Below, piece after piece: positions 53,106-64,000 of a stretch of DNA of 64,000 nucleotides. The position numbers were made by a program, and so were the translations under genes. Position 1 is the first letter of the stretch. Every line of letters begins with the position of its first letter. This DNA is from Pseudoips prasinana (Eukaryota; Arthropoda; Insecta; Lepidoptera; Nolidae), in contig OX621256.1 of the NCBI GenBank assembly GCA_951640165.1, positions 9,362,001 through 9,426,000 of the forward strand, read 5' to 3'. The notes beneath the pieces are model-generated. The model did not search any database. It saw only the letters and a list, made by a program, of their open reading frames with translations, and was not told the DNA's origin.

Positions 53106-53489
53106 ATGTTATGTGTCAGTAATGATCACATGCTTTACAGTTTTGCACGACTACGGAAACGCGCTACATAATCGATTAACATCCTATTACACTTAATAAA
53201 CGTACCAACATATTTACAATTTACTTTAACAGTAATACCGTACTATCCGCTAGCAAGTTCAAAACGTACTTTTTTTATAAATATAACAATGAATGGAAAA
53301 TATATGTATGTATTTTTTATGATTACTTGAAAATACAGCGTGCTCCTTTGAAAAGATAATTGTTTAGTGACGGATATAATATTATATAGATTCCATTGTG
53401 AGCATGGGTATAACCAGATTAATCATAATAACCCTCCAATAGAAAACATTCTTAAATACTTTATCACTAAATTAGGCTAAAATTTAATC

Positions 53490-53680
53490 ACTTCTACGTT
53501 CACCCCGATTACTTGGGGAGTAATTCGGTCAATAGAAATTATACGTTTACCCCAATCCTTGGGGCACAATTTAGTGACTTTTACATTTACCCCGAAGTTT
53601 TAAGTAAACATTGGAGTAAATGTAAAATTATAAATTTTAGGCTTACCCCAATGTTTGGGGTAAACGCCCATATACCCAAA
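53490..53680. repeat. Cluster of TTACCCC/GGGGTAA words
   Basis: TTCACCCCGATTACTTGGGG, TTTACCCCAATCCTTGGGG, TTTACCCCGAAG and TTACCCCAATGTTTGGGGTAA occur within 190 bp, several palindromic. Related to the TACCCCC element of the 133-bp repeat next door. Confidence 0.6.
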
Positions 53681-53699
53681 AAAAGAAGAGGAAACAATG

Positions 53700-55980
53700 T
53701 CCTTTCCTTCTCCTAATCTTAAGGGTGAACTCCCAACAGCTAAGTATAATTATGATTCAACTAGCTTCCGGGATATCGGATTTCCCTTTGAAAGCTCTCT
53801 TGTGTAGGTATTAGTAAAAGTGATTAAAGTTAAGCTTTATTACTACCTATATTCGTAACATCCGGTCATACCCATGTCCGTATTATTTCTGTTGCATCGT
53901 TTGACACACCATAAACAATACGAGTAATATCGAGTAACGAGTGATTTAAAAGTTATTAAAATTTTTCATAACAATCGATTTAATTTTTAAACATGACATT
54001 TTATAGTTAAAAGAATTCACAAATACATGTCAAGAAGTTATCATATCTCAGGCATTTATTTTTCTAAAAGCTCATTTTTGGGGAATTCACTAAAAGACAC
54101 ATTTTTTATTAGTCTTACAAATGTATTGGTGAATTCTTTATACATTTATAGTTATAATATTAATGTATATTCAACAACAAGAATCTTTTACTGTCAAAAC
54201 AGCTAATATAACAATATCTATAGACCGCTAAACTGTAGACAATTTATTTCTACATTTATAATCTTATATTAGTGTCTATTTACTTAACGATTAGTCGATC
54301 ACGGAATCGATTGTTCATCGAAATCGATTATAGTTCTTTTTAAACGTAGGTTGAGTTTGTTTTTGTTGGTAGTTTTTACGGTTAACGTCAAATATGACTA
54401 AAATATATTACTTACGTAATAATTCCAGTCATAAATATAATATGGGATAGCTAATCGTTAAATTTGTTCAGTTTCCTGGTTAGCTGAATATTAATATGAG
54501 CTGAATATATTGATTTTGTTAAACGAAGTAAATGAGACCTCGCAAGATCGGCAATTTTGGAGGTCTTTGTCCAGCAGTGGACGTCTTTCGGTTGATATGA
54601 AGATGAAGGAGTGAGCTTTTTACGATAAGGAATATAGTTAAATACTTAACTTAAACCTTTCATCAGTCATAGCATTTGTACATAATTAATTGGATTTTCA
54701 ACTTTTATTACAACGCTATAAAGTTTAAAATGAGGTGGTAACTATTGTCTGATTAAGCGCTTAACTAATCATGCCTCTGAACAACTTATAATCATCATAG
54801 AATCATGCTGATAAACCCTCTTACTTTGTTTAAAAATAATTACTCAGTCTAATAAAGAAACTGAAAAAATTGTCCCTGAATATACGACGCATATAATAAT
54901 TATGAAAACACGTCAAGAATTTCAAATGTGGACAACGCCATCATAATCATATTTCAACAACTAACTACATTTGGCACCGAAAGAATACAATAGCCGTTTA
55001 GGTGATAATCAATGCGATAAAAATCGATTACTAAAACGACTAAACGAGTCCAAGTAAAAGAGATCGAGTAGATTTACATTATCGCCCACCTTCATTGGTT
55101 AATATACATTTCATTTTAGGATCTAGTGCTTTGGTCTAATATATTTTTGACCATCGCATAGCTGTCAGATGTGAGTACGGAATTCTTATGGGGGAACATG
55201 GTAATGTCTTTCCACTAACCCAAGGAACAATAGCACCCAGCAGGGCATAGCGACGTGGAACTCTCTCTCTACACGGTAGAAAGTACTGATTTATTCTATC
55301 GATTTTGAAGCTTTTTATACATTGGCTCATACGTTATCTGCAGGTCTTCAGATTAGTGAAAAACTCCTTTAAACTATAACTAAGAAGCATTTTTACAGTC
55401 TGCATATCCGTTTGACTTTAGTAACAATATTACAATTTGTACCACGGAATTATTTGATTATATTTTTTTCAATTTAATAGACTTCTCTACCATTTATACA
55501 TACACAGTATATCTGTGAAAAGTATGTAAATATCTTAAGTTTTCTCACTGGACCTTCCTATAGAGAATAAATAAATAAAAACATTCCCCTTCTCGATAGT
55601 CGGGTAAAAAGAGGAACATCATTAGAAATAGTTGCCTTTGAATTATAAAATACTACAGTAAAATACATTTCAGTAATGTTAAAATAGAGATCATTTTTTA
55701 ATGGAATGTCTGATATATTTTGAAGCTCTTCTTGTGTTTTTGTACTTTAAAATATTAAAGTTGTCCGTTAAAAGTTTAAAATCACATGGATAAAAAGAGT
55801 TCTTTATTTTAAATTAAATACATATAATAAAACATTTTAATTATAAATGAGGGTAAATGCAGTGTATAATTATATTTTAGAATATTATTTATAAAGTTAA
55901 AAACTTATGAGTGAGAATTTTATTTAAATGTTTTAATGAGGACTAGAGATATGCCTTTTACATAGCACGTCACTAAAGCA
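53700..55980. other. AT-rich intergenic DNA with an RTE tail
   Basis: Includes a truncated RTE 3' end at 54530-54612 (GTCTTTGTCCAGCAGTGGAC, GTCTTTCGGTTGATATGA). A possible LINE scrap at 55136-55270 (minus, LPCRERVPRRYALLGAI) is too short to classify. Nothing else. Confidence 0.5.
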
Positions 55981-55983
55981 TTT

Positions 55984-56972
55984 TCTACACGGTTGCAAAC
56001 CAACGTCCCAACAAAGATCACCGTGGTGGTTGCCATCCATCTAGACTGCAGTTGTGCAGTCTAGATGGTCACCTGGTGGTTGCCATCCGTCTAGACTGCA
56101 GTTGTGCAGTCTAGATGGTCACTTGGTGGTTGCCATCCGTCTAGACTGCAGTTGTGCAGTCTAGATGGTCACTTGGTGGTTGCCATCCGTCTAGACTGCA
56201 GTTGTGCAGTCTAGATGGTCACCTGGTGGTTGCCATCCGTCTAGACTGCAGTTGTGCAGTTTAGATGGTCATCCTGCTATTTGCCATCCGTCTAGACTGC
56301 AGTTGTGCAGTTTAGATGGTCATCCTGCTGGTTGCCATCCGTCTAGACAGCAGTTGTGCAGTCTAGATGGGCACCTGGTGGTTGCCATCCGTCTAGACTG
56401 CAGTTGTGCAGTTTAGATGGTCATCCCCTGCTGGTTGCCATCCGTCTAGACAGCAGTTGTGCAGTCTAGATGGGCACCTGGTGGTTGCCATCCGTCTAGA
56501 CTGCAGTTGTGCAGTTTAGATGGTCATCCCCTGCTGGTTGCCATCCGTCTAGACAGCAGTTGTGCAGTCTAGATGGTCACCTGGTGGTTGCCATCCGTCT
56601 AGACTGCAGTTGTGCAGTTTAGATGGTCATCCTGCTGGTTGCCATCCGTCTACACAGCAGTTGTGCAGTCTAGATGGTCACCCGGTGGTTGCCATCCGTC
56701 TAGACTGCAGTTGTGCAGTTTAGATGGTCATCCTGCTGGTTGCCATCCGTCTAGACTGCAGTTATGCAGTCTAGATGGTCATCCTGCTGGTTGCCATCCG
56801 TCTAGACTGCAGTTGTGCAGTCTAGATGGTCATCCTGCTGGTTGCCATCCGTCTAGACTGCAGTTGTGCAGTCTAGATGGTCATCCTGCTGGTTGCCATC
56901 CGTCTAGACTGCAGTTGTGCAGTCTAGATGGATGGCAACCACCAGGGAGACGTTGGTTTGCAACCGTGTAGA
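55984..56972. mobile_element. Foldback element with expanded palindromic tandem repeats
   Basis: 24-bp perfect terminal inverted repeats: TCTACACGGTTGCAAACCAA + CGTC (55984-56007) and its inverse (56949-56972). The interior is about 18 copies of a 49-54 bp unit: GGTTGCCATCCGTCTAGACT + GCAGTTGTGCAGTCTAGATG. Each holds TCTAGACTGCA-GTTG-TGCAGTCTAGA, a perfect hairpin. Variants (CACCTGGT, CATCCTGCT, CAGCAG) are intermixed. ORFs through it are artefacts. Confidence 0.93.
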
Positions 56973-57233
56973 TGCTTAAATAAAAATAATACGAAAAATT
57001 AAGTACATTATTGCAGTAGGATATGTCAATTATTATTGTACGCGATTATTAACATTTTCTCATATGCTTATAATGAGTGAGATAAAACTATTAGGTACGT
57101 AAATATACTAAAATTATAATACAGATCAGAAAATCTTTCCGTTACGAAATCTCAATGGTGAACAGGGCCTTTAAACAAGTGGAATGTAACCGTTATCGAT
57201 GTCTTCTCGGAATACAGGTCGACATCTTGAGAT

Positions 57234-57403
57234 TAAGGCGATGGGCACAGTGCCCCGCATGATGCAGCGTAGTTCGTGAGTGCGTGTTCTATCGTTGCTT
57301 GTAAGTATCTCCGTTTGTATAGAAAAAACAGAACATGCATCTGCATGAACGCGTGTGGATGCATGTTATGTGCATCATGCGGGGCAGTGTACCAAACGCC
57401 TAA
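57234..57403. mobile_element. Tourist/PIF-type MITE
   Basis: 57237-57400 flanked by TAA on both sides. Ends GGCGATGGGCACAGTGCCCC and, inverted, GGCGTTTGGTACACTGCCCC; then GCATGATGCA. Same family as 62915-63053. Confidence 0.75.
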
Positions 57404-57454
57404 CCATGCTCTGCCTTGATCAGGTGTCTTTTATAAAGTACTCTTAATTTCTGA

Positions 57455-57570
57455 GCGTCTCCGTGCTTCGGAGGGCACGTTAAGCTGTCGGTCCCGGTTG
57501 TTGTCATTAGACAACAGTCGTTAAGCCATGTCAAAGGCATACTGGGCGGCATGAACAACTCTGCCACTGC
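57455..57570 (+). mobile_element. SINE fragment
   Basis: CTCCGTGCTTCGGAGGGCAC, GTTAAGCTGTCGGTCCCGGT, CAACAGTCGT: plus-strand counterpart of the minus copy at 58222-58412. Confidence 0.65.
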
Positions 57571-57751
57571 CCATACGATAAGTAAGTAATGTTTAGCTAA
57601 ATTCCTCAAGAATGACAATCCATACTTATATTAGAGGTGCACATACATACATAACCTCACCTGTCCGGAAGTATTCAGCGCGGTTGAGTTTTGATTAGTA
57701 TTGATTTGATTAAAAGAAAAATAATGTTATATGAGAAATTATAAATTTTAT

Positions 57752-57815
57752 CGTTCGGCGGGACTCGAGCCAGCAACCTCTACCAATCCGAGGTTTAAGC
57801 TACGAAAGATACACA
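57752..57815 (-). mobile_element. tRNA-like sequence, probably SINE
   Basis: Minus strand contains GGCTCGAGTCCCGCCGAACG (B box) and TAGCTTAAACCTCGG. It does not fold into a proper tRNA by eye. Confidence 0.4.
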
Positions 57816-58221
57816 CTGTTATATAAGATTTATAATTCCCTTGCTTAAAGGTCATGTTAGATAAAGATCGCGCTACACTAAAAAATGACGTCACTCGTAA
57901 TGAAGCCATATAAACTCCATACTATTAATCGTATTGCCAGAACGGGACAGAGTTGATCCCCACCTAGATCTTTAAACACTTAACCCTAAAACAGTCTTTG
58001 AACTAGACAAACCATATCAATTTCAACCCTATTACTTTGGAATAAGATCCAAAAATAATGAAAAAAATTATAAGGTAAGGTTAAGGGTTAAAATAGTTTG
58101 TTTTATGAATTATATTTTTCTCTATTCTTTATTAAGTCTGCTATTGTCAGTAAATTCAACATCAGGCCGAACCCGTATTTTTCGTTACTTATCGTATATA
58201 CAGTGGTTACCCTGTCTGTCA

Positions 58222-58412
58222 GAGTTGTTCAAGTCGCCCAGTAGGCCTCTGACATGGCCGTACGACTGTTGTCTCATGACTACAACCGGGACCGACAGCG
58301 TAACGTTCTCTCCGAAGCACGGAGGCGCTCAGAAAATGAACCACTTTGGTGGTCACCCATGGAGTGCCGCGAGCCTAGTTGCTTAACCCCGCCGATCGCT
58401 TACGGGCCGGTG
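58222..58412 (-). mobile_element. SINE
   Basis: Minus strand: CGCCTCCGTGCTTCGGAGAG, ACGCTGTCGGTCCCGGTTGT, ATGAGACAACAGTCGTACGG, CCTACTGGGCGACTTG. The 93- and 71-codon plus-strand ORFs here are its shadow. Confidence 0.7.
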
Positions 58413-58636
58413 AGAGCATATGAACGCTATTTTTCATTTACTTTTAATAATAATTTAGAGTACCATTGAAATTTCGCATCACCAATATCAATTAACAAGA
58501 CTTAGAAGTAAGAATATTCAAGTATAAAAACCGAAACAATATTCATGTGTAAAGTAAGTCTGGTGGTCGGAAGGTCTTATGAGAGGCGACAGTCTCAGGA
58601 GCGCGTGTTGTGTGCGGGCCGCGCCGGGGGGGGCTG

Positions 58637-58748
58637 TCAGAAGAAGATCACCTCCTCCTCCGTGGGGGGCGCGGGGGGCGACGCGGACGCCACGGGCTCC
58701 GGGGACCGGACACGGAACTTGTCCGGCAGTTTTGGGTATGTGTTTGTT
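58637..58748 (-). CDS. Terminal coding exon of an unidentified gene
   Basis: After acceptor TTCCTTTTCAG (58749-58759) the only frame giving a natural end reads TNTYPKLPDKFRVRSPEPVA, then SASPPAPPTEEEVIFF and TGA at 58637. Strong GC enrichment against AT-rich surroundings, Pro/Ala/Ser-rich C-terminus and a clean stop all suggest a real last exon. Upstream exons would lie at higher coordinates; none was recognised up to 64000, so the previous intron is over 5 kb. Family not identified. Confidence 0.6.
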
Positions 58749-58849
58749 CTGAAAAGGAATTACATGAATATACAGTTACAGTGAAATTTAAACAAGTTAT
58801 TATTACTTTTAAGGCCAGCCATATTTTTGTAAATGTATGTTTACATACA

Positions 58850-59118
58850 AAGTTAATCGACATAATCATTACAATTTTACATATTGATACTGATCCCAAA
58901 CTAAGCAGAGCTTGTATTATGGAAACCAGATAACTGACATAATATATATGTATACTACTTATCTTTTGTAAATACATACTTATGTAAATAATTACACCCA
59001 GACTCAGGATACACAGACATGTTAATGCACTGAAATATCTGTCCTGGGTGGGAATCGAACCCATGGCCTGCGGCGTGAAATGCAAGCATTTACCAACCAC
59101 GCCAACCGGCCCGTCATG
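58850..59118 (-). mobile_element. tRNA-derived SINE, best copy
   Basis: Minus strand head: GACGGGCCGGTTGGCGTGGT (A box TGGCGTGGTTGG), then GGGTTCGATTCCCACCCAGG (B box) at 59070-59050; body CATGTCTGTGTATCCTGAGT and CTGGGTGTAATTATTTACAT; end TACAAGCTCTGCTTAGTTTG then GGATCAG. Related copies at 9755 and 48855. Confidence 0.85.
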
Positions 59119-60867
59119 CAATAAACAATTCCTTATAATATTCATAGCTGAAGAAGTATTTCATAAAATAAAAAATGTTATACATATATAAGATACTTTT
59201 TTCAGTCATGTAATAAAATCCCTCCTTAATTATTTCTGTACACCTTGTATGTAGCATTACCGTACCATTATCTATAAAAAGGAGCAAAAATTTCATATTT
59301 GTTGTATGGGAGCCCCCTTAAATATTTATTTTATTTTGTTTTTTAGTATTTGCTGTTATATCGGCAACAGAAATACATCATCTGTGAAAACTTCTACTGT
59401 CTACCTATCACGGTTCATGAGATGCAGCCTGGTGGCGGACGGACAAACAGACAGCGAAATCTTAGTAATAGAGTCCCGTTTTACCCTTTGGGTACGGAAC
59501 CCTAAAAACGGCATACATAGGTATATAATATACCTTTTCCAGTCATGTAATCAAATCCCTCCTTAATTATTTCTGTAAACCTTTTATGTACAGGCAATTG
59601 TACTTCAGTAGACATATTTGTACTACAAAAACCGCTCTTACGGCCTACATAATAAAGATACTGCATAGAACTGAAAAGTATCAACCGACATGGCTATTAA
59701 TTTGCCTTTAAAATACACAATGTTTCACCTGGTAGCTTTATTGTTGATCTGTTGCTGTGAAGGTAGTGGTGCAGGAGAGCTGCCCGTGCGTGTGTGATGG
59801 ATCACTAAGCCTTGGGTTTGGTGCTGTAACACGTTATAATCATTTTAGTTACCAGTCATGGTGCTGGGGTGACTTTCAAACGACCCTTCTGATAGTAGTC
59901 TTATAGGTACTATATTTTGCTTTATGTTTTTGCACATAATGGTCAGCGGCGGACTTGAAAAGCATTCGTTACCAGTCAACCTTAGAGTGATAATAAAGAT
60001 GCAATATAGAGTGCTGGGAAAAATTGGTAGCGCAACGAACAGAATGGCGCGGGCTTTTCAAGAGGCTAATACGAGATTTTGAGGAGCAGCAAAGCGCGAT
60101 GAGCTGAAAACCGACGACTTTCAATACAATTTTGTTGGTTGGAGTTGAAATGACTGCCATTACGGAAATCAGTAGGACTAATCATCATCATCATAAGGGT
60201 GATAAAGAGTAAGAAAATTGTATGTTATTTTGGTATGTATTTTACTCGATTTCTCCGTTAGGTGAACAGATTTCCATAATTCTTCAAAACCTGATGAAGT
60301 TTTGAACCAGCATCAATCAACAAACAAATATAAATTATAAAAGCATTTAATTTTATGTTGAGAACCTTCTATTAGTTGACATCCAGTCAACTAAAATGTC
60401 TTCCACGTTAACTTTCTCGCTTGAAACTCCAAGAAGTCAAGACTTATTCAACGAGCTCCAATTCGATAGGATTGCAATGTTTTATTACGGAATTCTTGAA
60501 ACCAGCAACTCAACTCAATGGCATCATAAATTGACATCTAACTAGAAAAGTATAATATATTAAAGTGTAGAATTGAGTGTGGATGAAAAGCTTAAAAAGT
60601 TATGGGCAATAATCGAGCTTTGAGCAGACGTAGGCCAAAGAAGAGATAAATGGATTGTGTAATAGAAGACATGGAATGCCGTCAAAATAAGATGCGGGGA
60701 ATAAGAAAATAATAAGAAGATACTTATTGTGACGACCAGAAATAAATTAAGATAACCCCTCCTCCATCTCTATGATCAATATCTCAGTTGAGGTTCATTT
60801 TTTAATTATGATATTCATGGTGGTGGTGGTGACTCTAGTGTTAGAGCGAAGTAAGCGTAACGTGCTC

Positions 60868-60972
60868 CCCTGAGGCACGGATACGCACAGAAATTAAACC
60901 ACTTCAGCTGCCCTAGACTGACCGCGTGCCTATGTGCCTAACTCCGTCGATCACTTACGAACCGGATACTTA
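60868..60972 (-). mobile_element. SINE fragment
   Basis: TAACGTGCTCCCCTGAGGCA, CGGATACGCACAGAAATTAA, ACCACTT..., TAACTCCGTCGATCACTTACG: inverse of the same SINE body as 58222-58412. Confidence 0.6.
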
Positions 60973-61784
60973 CAACTACCCACCAATTGTTTCAACAACT
61001 TGTGGTGTAGTTAGTTTACATACGAAATTTCAACTGAATTGAACACGGGGAAATGGGTAATAGTCGACATATAAGATTTGATAACACACATACATAGAAG
61101 CAGTTGAAGGTATATAAAAAAAATATTTTATTCATAAAAAAATCACAAGACGATAATGATAAGCATGCACTAACAACAAAAGCCGAACAGACGAAATGGT
61201 TGTACATAATTATTATACTGAAGAGATAGTCGTGTTGCCAATTGCTTACCTAACTACAAAAGCATTGTGCTTATTTAGTTTTGCTAAGGACCATAGATAG
61301 AAGACTTTGAAATAAAATATAAGCTGTGCTGATTCTTCATTGTAATTCTAGAATTGCTTTGTCGTAAATTTGTACTCAGTCGGTTCATTTCCGAAGTATA
61401 AAAGTCCTTTCTTTACCCCCTTAAACAGCTTCCATGTTATCGCTTTATGTCGTTATGTAATTTCTTTTCGCGCTTTGCTCTGAAAGGAAGTGCAATTACT
61501 CCTTGTTTCTTTCTGATTATAAACTTTGCGACATTTTCCGAGACGCGCCTCTCAGTTTCTTTTCAATTTGTAACATTACCCGCTCATTCGCCGTCCAGAG
61601 TCAGTTTTAAATATAAACAGAATTTTAGGCGATACAGAATTATATCTGTAAAAGGTAATAAGGTGAGACGCCAACATTGGCACCGCGTACCATAGGACTA
61701 TATTATAGGCGACATTTTCAAAAAGTCTACGAATATGCCGTTGCGTTGCCTGTTCTTAAACAAATCGGAGAAGCTGCAGAAGGC

Positions 61785-61889
61785 ACCAAGACTTTAAACT
61801 TAGAAGTGTGTTAAGTGTATACACTTCTAAGTCTATGGTCTTGGTAAGTAATTTTGGCTGTTGGTTTACACTGTATACCAACAGCCAAA
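61785..61889. repeat. Two adjacent stem-loops, 11-nt loops
   Basis: Stem 1 is 61785-61845: ACCAAGACTTTAAACTTAGA / TCTAAGTCTATGGTCTTGGT, with a perfect inner 11 bp. Stem 2 is 61853-61889: TTTGGCTGTTGGT / ACCAACAGCCAAA, 13 bp perfect. Confidence 0.75.
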
Positions 61890-61969
61890 CTTAATAAGGT
61901 ATACCAGTACGCAACACTAATATTGGCACGTCATCGTACCCGTTTCTGCTGAAAATGCTATCTAATTTA

Positions 61970-62383
61970 AGTGCTGTGCACTTGTCGGTGTAGCAGTTTC
62001 CAGCCTTCTCTATCGTAAGCCTTCGCCTTGATTTCCTTGTAAGCTTCCAATTTCACCTGGTCCATATAATTACATCTCGGTCTGCCTCTCTTTCTTCTTG
62101 CCTCAATTTACCCTTCTATGATGTTGGTGATGAACTGGTCGTGTCGAATTAAATGTCCAATCATTTTTCGTCGTCTACTCTCTATAATCTTTAGAATTTG
62201 CCGGTCTTCATGTACTATATTTAAGATTTCGTCATTTGTCACTTTTTCAGTCCAGGAGACTCTTTCTATTCGACGCCAACACCACATCTCAAATGCTTCT
62301 AGCCTTTCTCGATCACTCTGTCGTAACGACCAGGTTTTGCAAGCGTAAAGGGCAACGCTCCAAACATAGGTTTTAACTAGCAT
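61970..62383 (-). pseudogene. RTE-type LINE C-terminal domain, 5' truncated
   Basis: Minus strand: MLVKTYVWSVALYACKTWSL, RQSDRERLEAFEMWCWRRIE, RVSWTEKVTNDEILN..., then RKRGRPRCNYMDQVK. This is the standard domain after reverse transcriptase in RTE-like elements (TYVWSVALYGCETW..). A frame change or stop occurs near 62108. Confidence 0.85.
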
Positions 62384-62911
62384 TTTCCGGATGTTTTTGT
62401 AAATTTTCGCTTTTTTTGTTAAAGTAAAATAAAATGCTGCTGCTGAAAAGACCTAAATACGAAGCTACTACTTCCAATTCTACTTCAACATACCACAAGA
62501 CTTACACAGACAACGGACCAGTGACACCAACATTACTTACGTAACAAATATACTATGGCCGTTAAAATACGTTGGGATAGTCGACGTCCTGGAAAAGTTT
62601 GCAACCATTTTATCTGTTTCGGCAGAAGATTTATTATGGAGAATGGGTAATTAATGCTGAAACATAAGCTTCACTACAATTCTTAATATGGACATATTGG
62701 ACATGCTTTTTAAATAAGTAAAGTTAAAAAGATTTTATGAAATAAGCCAAAACCGACTAGTTGAATATATTCAGTAAAACACTACATGTGTTGCCAAAGT
62801 TAAAAATATTGCTATCAAATAACGATACCAAACGTATACTCAATGTACTTATACCAAATACAAATCAAACTAAAGCAGACTATACTCAGCAAAATCTAGT
62901 AACTCTACCAC

Positions 62912-63056
62912 TTAGGCGAGGGCACACTGCCCCGCATGATACAGCGTAGTGCGCGAGTGCGTGTTTTCTATACAAACGGAGATACTTACAAGCAACGATA
63001 GGACACGCACTCACGCACTACGCTGTATCATGCGGGACAGCGTGCTCATCGCCTTA
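62912..63056. mobile_element. Tourist/PIF-type MITE with TTA duplication
   Basis: 62915-63053 flanked by TTA. Arms of about 53 bp: GGCGAGGGCACACTGCCCCG, CATGATACAGCGTAGTGCGC, GAGTGCGTGT against the inverse of the right side, few mismatches. Confidence 0.85.
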
Positions 63057-63059
63057 GTG

Positions 63060-63780
63060 AATAACCGTGCCCCACTCTCAACTTATAGCAACATGGATAT
63101 TAGAAAGTGAAAAAACAAAATATGGTAATACTTAATTTATAATTTTACTGATGATTTAGTATCTGTTTGAACCATAGATACAGTAAAGCGTATTACATCG
63201 ATCTAGCATTAGTCTTTTATATGTTTGAAGTGTCGCAGCAGGACAGTTTAGAAAACACGATACCAACCTAAATAACTAAAGTCAAAACAATTCTCTGGAG
63301 TGGAATAAACTGAAAATTGTCTCAACGAAACACTACTTATCTATGTACTTATCTACATCGCATAGTATATTTGTAACATATACAACATATGACGTAATTA
63401 ACGCACACCTTCAGACACCCCAATTAGAATATTATGTTGTAATCATAATTCATACACGGAATTTTTTATTTAACATGTAGAGGTATTGTTATTTACTAAA
63501 TTAGTTTCTTGTAATAAAGTTTATTTTTATTTATTTTGTATTGAATGAGGGATTTGTATGAATATAAATAAAACTGAGATTGCAAAGTCTTATTACTTTG
63601 ACTTACGGTCCGTTTCAATTTGTTTTGACTGTACAGGGTTAATATGACAATAATTTCCGTAGTTTTAATTATTTTGGAAAAAAAATTACCTATATTAAAA
63701 ATGATATAAATCGATTCAGTAAACGATTCTGAACAAACTATTTTCAGGATGTGAGTTAATTAAGTTACATGTTGTATAAC
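63060..63780. other. AT-rich intergenic DNA, no gene seen
   Basis: No ORF or repeat boundary stands out. Confidence 0.5.
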
Positions 63781-63784
63781 CTCT

Positions 63785-63915
63785 CTCTCACAGCCACACA
63801 CAATTGAGCGCGCAGCCACAGAGACAAGCACGCACCCACGTACGCACCCATCCACCCACGTACGCACGCAAACACGCGCATACGCACGCATCAACGAACA
63901 CACCCGAAACACAAC
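63785..63915. repeat. Degenerate CA/ACGC-rich simple repeat
   Basis: Runs of CACACA, ACGCACCCACGTACGCAC and ACGCACGCA-like words. Confidence 0.8.
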
Positions 63916-64000
63916 CGTACGCAACTGTACCTATAGATACTCATCTATTACATGCAAGTCACATTATAATAGTAGACTAAGTTTCATCAGTATATGAAAT

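Noticed and set aside
56204..56971. 70- and 119-codon repetitive ORFs
   Set aside because: Products of the palindromic tandem repeat inside a foldback element.
58105..58469. 93- and 71-codon plus-strand ORFs
   Set aside because: Fall on an inverted SINE.
59036..59118. tRNA gene on the minus strand
   Set aside because: tRNA-like head of a SINE; arms do not pair well enough and the body has other copies.

Overview
The window is eukaryotic nuclear DNA from an insect, almost certainly a moth or butterfly. The reasons are short GT-AG exons scattered through AT-rich sequence; Helitron ends of the type common in Lepidoptera (5' TC, 3' hairpin plus GGGCACAGCTAG, inserted between A and T); RTE-type LINE 3' ends running into ATGATGATG; several tRNA-derived SINEs; and TTAGG/CCTAA insect telomere motifs. 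There is no bacterial or CRISPR content. Species cannot be named from sequence alone.

Positions 1-26544 are mostly one split gene on the minus strand: the p97/VCP adaptor p47 (NSFL1C). Eight coding exons join in frame (320 codons). They give a UBA domain, an acidic linker, the EAFYAGGSERSGQQILGP segment, the SEP domain and the start of the linker to the UBX domain. The UBX exons must lie left of position 1. All introns are GT-AG and are swollen by transposons: jockey/CR1-type LINEs, an RTE inside a hAT-like element, a hAT MITE, Helitrons, SINEs, an intact Tc1-like element, a 56-bp tandem array, and a 1.96-kb near-perfect inverted duplication. The most unusual feature is at the left edge: 108 nt of p47 exon 8 plus 37 nt of following intron have been amplified into at least 17.7 nearly identical 145-bp tandem copies.

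Positions 27016-31828 hold a degraded Transib (RAG1-like) transposon with long inverted repeats, itself carrying a TTAA-flanked piggyBac-type MITE. Positions 32010-34412 are a hAT element with a BED-finger transposase and a perfect 8-bp target duplication. A THAP-domain gene (minus, two exons seen) lies at 35510-35809. LINE relics fill 36690-39670.

Positions 41590-43196 contain the clearest complete gene: a single-coding-exon type II membrane protein of glycosyltransferase family 92, with a predicted 85-nt 5'UTR intron and a tiny upstream ORF that overlaps the start codon. From 43.2 kb to 64 kb the DNA is AT-rich and gene-poor. It contains MITEs, foldback elements, SINEs, LINE tails, a possible small two-exon gene (43296-43549, minus), and the terminal exon of an unidentified minus-strand gene (58637-58748).
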